Shown here: positions 1 to 5,443 of the stretch, piece by piece
How the letters are laid out: each line of letters begins with the position of its first letter
How positions within the stretch are numbered: position 1 is the stretch's first letter
NCBI GenBank assembly: GCA_936941515.1
Contig: CAKZJI010000381.1
Coordinates: forward strand, 1-6,002
Origin: an uncultured Propionibacteriaceae bacterium
GTDB taxonomy: Bacteria > Actinomycetota > Actinomycetes > Propionibacteriales > Propionibacteriaceae
Direction of reading: 5' to 3'
Length of the DNA: 6,002 nt
Made by a program: the position numbers and the translations under genes
The notes under the pieces: generated by a model
Database searches by the model: none
What the model was told of the DNA's origin: nothing
Seen by the model: the letters and a program-made list of their open reading frames with translations, nothing else

Positions 1-658
1 CATGCCCGCGCTGGCGCTGCTGGTCTCGGGAGGTCACACGTCGCTGTTGCACGTCACCGACCTGGCCCGCGACATCCGGGAGCTGGGGTCCACCATCGAC
101 GACGCCGCTGGCGAAGCCTACGACAAGGTGGCCCGGCTGCTGGACCTTCCCTACCCTGGAGGACCCGTGATCGATCAGGCTGCCGCAGACGGGAACCCGG
201 AGACCATCCGCTTCCCCCGGGGCCTGACCGCCCGACATGACCTGGAGAGGCATCGTTTTGACTTCTCCTTCTCCGGTCTGAAGACCGCAGTCGCCCGCTG
301 GGTGGAGACCGCCCGACTGGAGGGCAGGGAGGTTCCAGTGGCCGATGTCTGCGCCTCTTTTCAGGAGGCTGTGGTGGACGTTCTGGTGTCCAAGACTCTC
401 GATGCGGCTGGGCACACCGGTGTGGACACCATCCTGCTTGGAGGGGGAGTGGCCGCCAACTCGCGGCTGCGTGGGTTGCTGGAGCGTTCTGCTGCGGAAC
501 GTGGCCTTGAGGTGCGCCGCCCGCGCCCCGCGCTGTGCACCGACAACGGCGCCATGATCGCGGCGGTGGGGCTGACTGCTGTGCGGGCCGGACTGGCTCC
601 CTCATCCCTCGGCTTCTCAGCGTCCCCTGGCCTGCCCGTGACCCGAATCGTCGTGTGA
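1..658 (+). CDS. tsaD: tRNA N6-adenosine threonylcarbamoyltransferase TsaD, 5'-truncated by window edge
   Basis: TsaD transfers the threonylcarbamoyl group from threonylcarbamoyl-AMP to A37 of ANN-decoding tRNAs (t6A synthesis), working with TsaB and TsaE in the cytoplasm. About 218 C-terminal residues are present. The family normally has about 340-350, so roughly the first third, including the HxxxH metal-binding motif, lies upstream. Family motifs visible in order, numbering from the codon at base 2, are LLVSGGHTS (7-14), [17 protein letters not shown] (31-47), PYPGGPVID (50-58), [12 protein letters not shown] (86-97), [10 protein letters not shown] (119-128), [11 protein letters not shown] (147-157) and CTDNGAMIA (179-187). 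D181 in the last motif is the conserved metal-ligand aspartate of the family. The Met at base 2 is internal, not the start, because the conserved domain is already under way there. The gene ends with TGA at 656-658. It is not functionally linked to the transporter genes downstream. Identification is very secure from these motifs. Confidence 0.96.
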   Translation, partial: MPALALLVSGGHTSLLHVTDLARDIRELGSTIDDAAGEAYDKVARLLDLPYPGGPVIDQAAADGNPETIRFPRGLTARHDLERHRFDFSFSGLKTAVARWVETARLEGREVPVADVCASFQEAVVDVLVSKTLDAAGHTGVDTILLGGGVAANSRLRGLLERSAAERGLEVRRPRPALCTDNGAMIAAVGLTAVRAGLAPSSLGFSASPGLPVTRIVV

Positions 659-694
659 GCACATCTTCTGCCTGTATTTTCTGAGGGATCGTGG

Positions 695-743
695 GTCTCA
701 GATGAGTAACAATCCGTCTCACAATAAGACACTGGGGTTCTCA
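695..743 (+). repeat. Three GTCTCA-like motifs spaced 21 bases apart
   Basis: GTCTCA occurs at 695-700 and 716-721, and a one-base-longer variant, GTTCTCA, at 737-743. The starts are exactly 21 bases apart, about two helical turns. The first copy also forms the right arm of a short inverted repeat, TCTGAG (680-685) with CTCAGA (697-702) and an 11-base loop, and it overlaps a small palindrome CTCA-GA-TGAG (697-706). The third copy overlaps the candidate -35 box of the binding-protein gene. This arrangement could be a set of regulator binding sites, but the motifs are short and chance is a real alternative. The 680-702 stem is too weak to call as the tsaD terminator. Confidence 0.25.
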
Positions 744-766
744 ACGGACCCGGGTACGGCTATGGT
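738..766 (+). promoter_or_regulatory. Candidate sigma70-type promoter for the peptide-binding lipoprotein gene
   Basis: TTCTCA (738-743) and TATGGT (761-766) each match four of six consensus positions and are separated by an ideal 17-base spacer. The expected transcription start is near 773, giving a leader of about 50 bases. This lies in the gap between tsaD and the lipoprotein gene, where a promoter is expected. The Met codon at 770 would sit at or before the transcription start, which argues against it as the translation start. The call rests on spacing and partial consensus only. Confidence 0.4.
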
Positions 767-812
767 CCGATGCGTACTGGTCCCGTAGTGGGATCTCATG
801 TCGGTGAGCGAC

Positions 813-818
813 AAGGAG
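813..818 (+). promoter_or_regulatory. Ribosome binding site fixing the start of the lipoprotein gene
   Basis: AAGGAG lies five bases before the ATG at 824. It selects this start over the in-frame ATG at 770, which would add 18 polar residues ahead of the signal peptide and has no good Shine-Dalgarno. A small stem (TGTCG 799-803 with CGACA 809-813) abuts the site. Confidence 0.75.
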
Positions 819-823
819 AGAGT

Positions 824-2656
824 ATGAAGTTCAGGGGAACCAAGACGGCCCTGGCTGCGCTGTTGGGCGGAGCTCTGCTGCTCAGCGCCTGCACCAGCGG
901 TGACGAGGCGGAGACGCCTGCCGGTGGTGGTGAGGCGACTGTCATCAAGGGCATCGACGCGGGGGATCCGTGCCGCCAGGACAACGGAGTCACAGAGACC
1001 AAGGACGGTCAGGTCGTCTACAGCCCTGGCCCCGGTCAGTGGGCGGGCTACAACAACCTCACCTCAGGCACCTACTCCGTCTACAACTCTGTGGTGGCCG
1101 ACCAGATGTTCTCGAACTTTGTGTACTTCGGGGCCGACGGCACCATCTGCGACAACAAGGAATTCGGCACCTACGAGGTGGTCAACCAGCACCCGCTTGA
1201 GGTGAAGTACACCATCTCTGACAAGGCCACCTGGTCGGACGGCACCCCCATCACGATCAACGACTTCCTGCTGGAGTGGGCGGCCCAGAACCCCGAGTTC
1301 CTGGCCCCTGGCCTGCTCAACAAGCAGAACCCCGACGCGAAGCCTGTGTTCGACCATGTCTCCAGCACATTTGCGGAGAAGGTCCTCAACGGTCCCGAGG
1401 GGCAGGCGGGTTCGAAGGAGTTCACGCTCCGGTATGAGAGCACCTACCCGGACTACAAGATCATCATGAACAACCCGCTGCCCGCCCACGTCGTGGCCAA
1501 GCAGGCGGGTCTCGAACCGGAGGCGCTGGCCCAGGCCATCTTGAACCGGGACGTCGAAACCGTGAAGAAGGCCGCCGACTTCTGGAACACCGGATGGGTC
1601 TTCGAACCGGGGCAGCTTCCGAGTGAGGACCTGATGCCCTCCTCCGGTCCCTACAAGGTCAAGCAGGGCGGGTGGAAGGACACCACCCTGACGCTGGAGG
1701 CCAACGACAAGTACTGGGGCACCCCCGCTGGAACCAGGAACCTGGTCTTCTCCTACGTCGCAGACGCCCAGATGGCGCAGTCCCTGCAGAACGGCGACCT
1801 GGACGTCATCCGCCCGCACCCCACCGTGGACACCCTGGATCAGGTCAAGGGCATCGGCGCGTCAGCGACTATCGCCACATTCTCGGAGCAGACGTGGGAG
1901 CACCTGGACTTCAACTTCCGCGACACCAACGTCTTCTCCGACGCCCAGGGAGGCAAGGCCCTGCGTGAGGCCTTCGCTTACTGCGTGCCGCGGCAGACCA
2001 TCGTCGACACGCTGATCAAGCCGATCAACTCCGAGACTGTGGTGATGAACGCCCGAGAGGCCTTCCCCTTCCAGGAGCCGGCATACAAGGACATCACCTC
2101 CGCCGCCTATGACGGCCGTTACGACAACGTTGACATCGCGAAAGCCAAGCAGCTTGTTGAGCAGTCCGGCATCTCCACCCCGATCACGGTCCGTCTCGGA
2201 TACAAGGCAGGCAACCAGCGCCGCCAGGAGACAGTCTCCGCCATCGCATCGTCCTGCCGGGAAGCGGGCTTTGACGTCAAGGACAGCTCCAGCGACAAGT
2301 TCTTTGAGAAAGAGCTGAAGGATGGCGACTACGATGTGGCGCTGTTCGCATGGTCTGGCTCTGGCCAGATCGCCTCGGGTGAGAACATCCAGGTCACGGG
2401 CAAGCCGCAGAACTACGGCAAGTACTCCAACGCCACGGTCGATGAGGCATGGAGCAAGCTGACTACCACCCTGGACACCAACGAGCAGCGCGAGCAGCTG
2501 AAGATCATTGAGAAGCAGCTGTGGGATGACATGTTCAACATACCGCTCTACGCCCATCCAGGTCTGGCGGCATGGAACAGCAAGGTCACGAATGTCCGAA
2601 GCACATCCACGCAGAACACCATCTCCTGGAACGCGGATCAGTGGCAGGTCAAATGA
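824..2656 (+). CDS. Peptide ABC transporter substrate-binding lipoprotein, family 5 (DppA/OppA type)
   Basis: This 610-residue protein is a solute-binding protein of the SBP_bac_5 family, expected to be lipid-anchored on the outer face of the membrane and to deliver peptides to the permeases encoded downstream. Residues 1-23 form a lipoprotein signal: basic start (MKFRGTK), hydrophobic core, and lipobox LSAC with the modified Cys23. Next comes a Gly/Glu/Thr-rich flexible linker (about 24-40). Family features include TWSDGTPITINDF (136-148, the usual region after the first lobe strands), SGPYKVKQGGW (274-284) followed by LEANDKYWG (291-299), and ALREAFAYCVPRQTIVD (379-395). Beyond the lipobox there are four cysteines, C50, C109, C387 and C478, which could form two disulfides. 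That pairing is my inference. It is somewhat longer than the family's usual 500-560 or so residues. Peptide is the likeliest ligand, but family-5 proteins also bind nickel, haem, glutathione or opines, so specificity is unproven. Confidence 0.93.
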   Translation: MKFRGTKTALAALLGGALLLSACTSGDEAETPAGGGEATVIKGIDAGDPCRQDNGVTETKDGQVVYSPGPGQWAGYNNLTSGTYSVYNSVVADQMFSNFVYFGADGTICDNKEFGTYEVVNQHPLEVKYTISDKATWSDGTPITINDFLLEWAAQNPEFLAPGLLNKQNPDAKPVFDHVSSTFAEKVLNGPEGQAGSKEFTLRYESTYPDYKIIMNNPLPAHVVAKQAGLEPEALAQAILNRDVETVKKAADFWNTGWVFEPGQLPSEDLMPSSGPYKVKQGGWKDTTLTLEANDKYWGTPAGTRNLVFSYVADAQMAQSLQNGDLDVIRPHPTVDTLDQVKGIGASATIATFSEQTWEHLDFNFRDTNVFSDAQGGKALREAFAYCVPRQTIVDTLIKPINSETVVMNAREAFPFQEPAYKDITSAAYDGRYDNVDIAKAKQLVEQSGISTPITVRLGYKAGNQRRQETVSAIASSCREAGFDVKDSSSDKFFEKELKDGDYDVALFAWSGSGQIASGENIQVTGKPQNYGKYSNATVDEAWSKLTTTLDTNEQREQLKIIEKQLWDDMFNIPLYAHPGLAAWNSKVTNVRSTSTQNTISWNADQWQVK

Positions 2657-2683
2657 TCGTCCGCTAGGCTGATCAGGTCGAGG

Positions 2684-2730
2684 CCACTCATGGGGCGGGT
2701 GACGTTCACGTCACCCGCCCCATGCTGTGG
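2684..2730 (+). terminator. Very stable intercistronic hairpin: terminator or mRNA-stabilising/attenuating stem
   Basis: A perfect 16-bp stem pairs 2689-2704 with 2709-2724 around a TTCA loop. It can extend by four more pairs (CCAC 2684-2687 with GTGG 2727-2730) past a small internal loop. It begins 28 bases after the binding-protein stop codon. No run of T follows, as is common for actinobacterial terminators. Because the partner permease genes lie downstream in the same direction, it may act as a partial terminator or protect the upstream message from 3' exonucleases, raising binding protein relative to permease. The perfect pairing is visible directly; the function is inferred. Confidence 0.75.
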
Positions 2731-2790
2731 GATTGCGCGGCAGCGTCTCGAAGCCACCTGCTGGCTGCGGTCGCTCCAGTGAGCGTGGTC

Positions 2791-2796
2791 TATTAT
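2791..2796 (+). promoter_or_regulatory. Candidate -10 box of a second promoter for the permease/ATPase genes
   Basis: TATTAT matches five of six -10 consensus positions in an otherwise GC-rich gap, 57 bases before the permease start codon. No convincing -35 hexamer is present at 16-18 bases upstream. Instead a 5-bp inverted repeat, CGCTC (2772-2776) with GAGCG (2781-2785), occupies the spacer. It could be an activator-dependent or weak promoter driving the operon after the hairpin at 2684-2730. Confidence 0.35.
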
Positions 2797-2806
2797 CTGG
2801 CGCTAT

Positions 2807-2837
2807 GGGTCAGCCTGGAGTTGGCCTGACCTGACCC
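2807..2837 (+). promoter_or_regulatory. Inverted repeat GGGTCAG/CTGACCC in the permease leader
   Basis: GGGTCAG (2807-2813) is perfectly repeated in inverse as CTGACCC (2831-2837) with a 17-base interval. A tandem CTGAC copy at 2826-2830 gives the left arm an alternative partner with a shorter loop. The element lies just downstream of the predicted transcription start and ends six bases before the Shine-Dalgarno, so it could be a repressor operator or a leader stem affecting translation. Both readings are inference. Confidence 0.3.
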
Positions 2838-2842
2838 CGAAT

Positions 2843-2848
2843 AGGAAA
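2843..2848 (+). promoter_or_regulatory. Ribosome binding site supporting a GTG start
   Basis: AGGAAA precedes the GTG at 2853 by four bases. This start gives the expected short basic N-terminus (MIKYIAKRL) running straight into the first membrane helix, as in other DppB-type permeases. Confidence 0.6.
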
Positions 2849-2852
2849 TCCT

Positions 2853-4373
2853 GTGATCAAGTACATCGCCAAACGCCTGGGGATCTCACTGATGGTCCTC
2901 CTGCTCGGCTCCCTCCTGCTGTATGTCCTGGTGGCCAACGCCGGTGATCCGCTGGCGGAGCTGCGGGCGTCTAACTCCCCCAACCGGGACACGCTGATCA
3001 GGCAGCGCATCATCAACATGGGGCTGGACAAGCCGTTGATGGAGCGCTATTTCGACTGGCTGGCGGGGGTGTCGAAGTGCTTCATCGGTCAGTGCGACCT
3101 CGGCACCTCGATCTCAGGACAGCCCGTCAACAGCCTGGTGGTGGCGGCGATGGGAACCACACTGCGCATGGTGCTGCTGGCCACGCTCCTGTCGATCGTC
3201 GTCGGCGTCACACTGGGCATTCTCACCGCCATCCGGCAGTACAGCGGCTTCGACTACGCCGTGACCCTGGTGGCCTTCATGTGCTTCTCGCTGCCCGTTT
3301 TCTGGGTGGCGATTCTGCTGAAGCAGTACGCCGCCATCCAGTTCAACGACTGGATTCAGACCGCCAAGCTCGACTTCACGACGATCATCGTCGTCTCCCT
3401 GGTGCTGGCTCTGGTCATCGCCGCCATCGTCGGAGGGGAGTGGAAACGCCGCCTGATCACCTTGGGGTCCCTGTTCGTCGGCTTCATCGCCATCCTGACG
3501 TATTTCAACGCGGTGACGTGGTTCCGACGCCCCGCCATCGGCATTCCCGTCTACATCCTGTTGGTGGCCGGCATTGCCGCACTGGTGATCGTCATGACCA
3601 GCGGATTCGAGAACCATAGGGTGCGCAATGCGGTCGGTGCCACGGCGGGCGTCTCGATTGTCGGCTATGCCTGCGTGCGCGGCATCCTGATGAAGAGCCC
3701 CTCCCTGCCGCTGCTGCTCGGGATGCTCGTGCTGGCTGTGGTCCTGGCCGTCGTCGCGGGGCAGTTCCTGGGAGGCTTCTCCAAACGGCAGGCGACGTTC
3801 GCCACCGTGGTCACGGCGGTGCTGTCGTCGCTGGCTGCCATGGCTGATCTGCTGCTGAGCAACTGGTCGGCCTACTTGAAGGTGGTTCCCCGTCCGATAC
3901 CGACCATCGGCGCCTCGACGCCGAACCTCAACACCACATGGTGGGGCTTCACCATTGATGGCCTGACTGCAGTGCTGCTGCCCACAGCTGCCTTGACCCT
4001 CATCTCCATCGCCTCCTACACCCGCTACACGCGGGCCTCCATGCTGGAGGTCATGAACCAGGACTACATCCGCACCGCTCGTTCCAAGGGCATCTCGGAA
4101 CGCAAGGTCATCACCCGGCATGCCCTGCGCAACTCGCTGATCCCGTTGGCGACCATCGTCGCCTATGACTTCGCAGGTCTGCTGGGCGGCGCCGTTGTGA
4201 CGGAGACGGTGTTTGCCTGGAAGGGCATGGGCACGCTGTTCCGAGAGGGCCTGCTGGAGCTTGACCCGTCGCGCGTCATGGCCTTCTTCGTGGTGGTCGG
4301 CACGGCGGCTGTTGTCATGAACATGCTGGCCGACCTGGCCTACGCCTTCCTCGACCCGAGGATCTCCCGATGA
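2853..4373 (+). CDS. Peptide ABC transporter permease, DppB/OppB type, with a six-helix insertion
   Basis: This 506-residue integral membrane protein is one half of the import channel. The N-terminal part is typical of DppB: first helix (about 9-29), the NAGDP motif (29-33), an extracytoplasmic loop containing DLGTSISGQPV (82-92), a second helix (104-126) and a third (135-157) with FSLPVFW (145-151). The C-terminal part is also typical: LLPTAALTL (375-383), the EAA coupling loop from DYIRTARSKG (404-413) to HALRNSLIP (423-431), GGAVVTETVF (445-454) and a last helix ending LDPRISR. Between these, residues about 175-340 form an extra block with six predicted helices. The family is normally about 310-340 residues. 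An even helix number keeps the EAA loop cytoplasmic. The outer loop has a C76-x4-C81 pair. The reading frame is continuous and codon use does not change, so this is not a frameshift or recent fusion. The stop overlaps the next start (ATGA). Confidence 0.93.
   Translation: MIKYIAKRLGISLMVLLLGSLLLYVLVANAGDPLAELRASNSPNRDTLIRQRIINMGLDKPLMERYFDWLAGVSKCFIGQCDLGTSISGQPVNSLVVAAMGTTLRMVLLATLLSIVVGVTLGILTAIRQYSGFDYAVTLVAFMCFSLPVFWVAILLKQYAAIQFNDWIQTAKLDFTTIIVVSLVLALVIAAIVGGEWKRRLITLGSLFVGFIAILTYFNAVTWFRRPAIGIPVYILLVAGIAALVIVMTSGFENHRVRNAVGATAGVSIVGYACVRGILMKSPSLPLLLGMLVLAVVLAVVAGQFLGGFSKRQATFATVVTAVLSSLAAMADLLLSNWSAYLKVVPRPIPTIGASTPNLNTTWWGFTIDGLTAVLLPTAALTLISIASYTRYTRASMLEVMNQDYIRTARSKGISERKVITRHALRNSLIPLATIVAYDFAGLLGGAVVTETVFAWKGMGTLFREGLLELDPSRVMAFFVVVGTAAVVMNMLADLAYAFLDPRISR
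3375..3872 (+). other. Encoded six-helix insertion in the DppB-type permease, apparently three repeated hairpins
   Basis: Residues about 175-340 of the permease contain hydrophobic segments near 178-193, 201-222, 229-250, 261-279, 286-306 and 314-337. Each pair is joined by a short basic loop that aligns without gaps: GGEWKR (194-199), GFENHR (251-256) and GGFSKR (307-312), that is G-x3-[K/H]-R at intervals of 57 and 56 residues. These loops would face the cytoplasm under the positive-inside rule, consistent with the topology of the flanking core helices. I know of no assigned function. An origin by internal triplication is an inference from the periodicity, as sequence identity between the units is low. 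Confidence 0.6.
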
Positions 4374-4399
4374 GCCCCCACGATTCCGAGGAAAAGATG
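4358..4399 (+). promoter_or_regulatory. Two candidate translation starts for the DppC-type permease, each with its own Shine-Dalgarno
   Basis: GAGGAT (4358-4363) serves the ATG at 4370, which overlaps the upstream stop as ATGA and suits translational coupling. GAGG (4388-4391) lies five bases before an in-frame ATG at 4397 (Met10), also well placed. I annotate the first because of the overlap. The second would only shorten the polar tail by nine residues. Confidence 0.5.
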
Positions 4400-5431
4400 C
4401 CTGAGAACGAGACCCCCGAGACAGCTGAGCCCGAGACTCCTGAGACGGCTGATGACGAGACCCGTGAGAAGGAAACCGCTGAGGCGGCGCGCTACGAGGT
4501 GGAGGAGACCCTTGAGTCCCTCGACGAGGCGGGCGACCGCTCCTATTCCCAGGGTGCCCTCGTGCGGCGACGCTTCTTCCGCCACCGTGGCGCAATCGTT
4601 GCGATGACCGGGCTGGCGTTCGTCATCCTTCTGGCCTTCACATCCATCGGTTTCGGACCGATCCCCGGGTGGTGGTCCAAGAATTTCACCGACCTCTACC
4701 CGTCGTTGGAGGGAGGAGCTCCGACGCTGAAGCTGTGGCCGTTCACGATCGGTGAGCATCCCTTCGGGCAGAGCACCATCGGAAACGACTACTTTGCGCT
4801 GGTGATGCGTGGGGCCCAGAAGTCGATCATCATCGCCTTCACTGTGGGTCTGATCGCCACCACCATCGGCACCGTTGTCGGGGCGGCCGCCGGCTATTTC
4901 CGGGGCTGGATCGAGACGCTCCTGATGCGGCTCACAGATCTGGTCATCATCATTCCGCTGCTGGTTCTGGCTGCTGTTCTGGGCCGGATGATCAGCGGTG
5001 CAAACATCTACATCCTGGCCTTTGTGCTGGGCATCGTGGTGTGGACTGGCATGGCCCGGCTGGTGCGCGGCGAGGTGCTGTCACTGCGGGAACGGGAATT
5101 CGTGCACGCCGCGAAGGCCATCGGAACCTCCGATTGGCGGATCATCTTCCGTCACATCCTGCCCAACGCCGTCGGCACCATCGTGGTGAACTCGACTTTG
5201 CTGATCGCCTCCGCAATCCTGCTGGAGACCGCGTTGTCGTACCTGGGCTTCGGCGTTCACCCGCCAGAGACATCGCTGGGCCTGCTGATCTCGCAGAACG
5301 AGAGCGCCATGACCACGCGGCCCTGGCTGTTCTGGTGGCCGGGCATCTTCATCGTCGTCATCGCACTGTGCGTCAACTTCATCGGCGACGGCCTGCGTGA
5401 CGCCTTCGACCCGCGTCAGCAGATGGACTGA
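4370..5431 (+). CDS. Peptide ABC transporter permease, DppC/OppC type, with acidic N-terminal tail
   Basis: This 353-residue membrane protein is the second channel subunit. Residues 1 to about 60 are a polar, Glu/Thr-rich, presumably cytoplasmic and disordered tail. The basic segment RRRFFRHRG (66-74) then precedes the first helix (about 75-97). A short extracytoplasmic segment holds the family motif HPFGQSTIGND (130-140), which departs from the usual HPFGTDxxGRD pattern. Core helices follow at about 151-175, 187-207, 211-229, 265-287 and 320-339. The EAA coupling loop runs from EREFVHAAKAIG (241-252) to RHILPNAVG (261-269). SYLGFGVHPPETSLG (290-304) and NFIGDGLRDAFDPR (336-349) are standard C-terminal signatures. 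Without the tail the length is normal for the family. It overlaps the DppB-type gene by four bases and is followed after 12 bases by the ATPase gene, indicating one operon. Confidence 0.94.
   Translation: MSPHDSEEKMPENETPETAEPETPETADDETREKETAEAARYEVEETLESLDEAGDRSYSQGALVRRRFFRHRGAIVAMTGLAFVILLAFTSIGFGPIPGWWSKNFTDLYPSLEGGAPTLKLWPFTIGEHPFGQSTIGNDYFALVMRGAQKSIIIAFTVGLIATTIGTVVGAAAGYFRGWIETLLMRLTDLVIIIPLLVLAAVLGRMISGANIYILAFVLGIVVWTGMARLVRGEVLSLREREFVHAAKAIGTSDWRIIFRHILPNAVGTIVVNSTLLIASAILLETALSYLGFGVHPPETSLGLLISQNESAMTTRPWLFWWPGIFIVVIALCVNFIGDGLRDAFDPRQQMD
4409..4456 (+). repeat. Two tandem 24-base units encoding ETPETAEP / ETPETADD
   Basis: Bases 4409-4432 and 4433-4456 match at 18 of 24 positions and encode residues 14-21 and 22-29 of the DppC-type permease. 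Several differences are synonymous third-position changes, so the peptide repeat is better preserved than the DNA. It forms the core of the acidic N-terminal tail. Confidence 0.7.
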
Positions 5432-5443
5432 GGGGAGCAGGAA

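Noticed and set aside
674..706. T-rich stretch with short stem as a tsaD terminator
   Set aside because: The stem is only six pairs with an 11-base loop, and the T run precedes rather than follows it.
770..823. Upstream in-frame ATG extending the lipoprotein by 18 residues
   Set aside because: The extension would place polar residues before the signal peptide, lacks a good Shine-Dalgarno and lies at or before the predicted transcription start. The ATG at 824 has AAGGAG and a textbook lipobox signal.
1064..1819. Open frame on the - strand opposite the binding-protein gene
   Set aside because: No domain or plausible membrane/secretory features; it is fully explained as the complement of a clear family-5 binding protein.
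2657..2852. Riboswitch, small RNA or small gene in the gap between binding protein and permease
   Set aside because: Apart from the strong hairpin, the -10 candidate and the inverted repeats, I saw no known riboswitch core and no convincing short reading frame with a ribosome binding site.
2853..4373. Long permease as a product of assembly error, frameshift or fusion with a second gene
   Set aside because: The frame is continuous, codon use is uniform, core motifs are intact on both sides and the extra helices are even in number with basic loops on the expected side. This looks like a genuine in-frame insertion.
3114..4595. Long open frame on the - strand (about 490 codons) opposite the DppB-type permease
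   Set aside because: Its product is a low-complexity mix of His, Gln, Gly, Asp and Arg with no recognisable domain, it spans the junction of two well-supported genes, and such frames arise routinely opposite GC-rich coding sequence.
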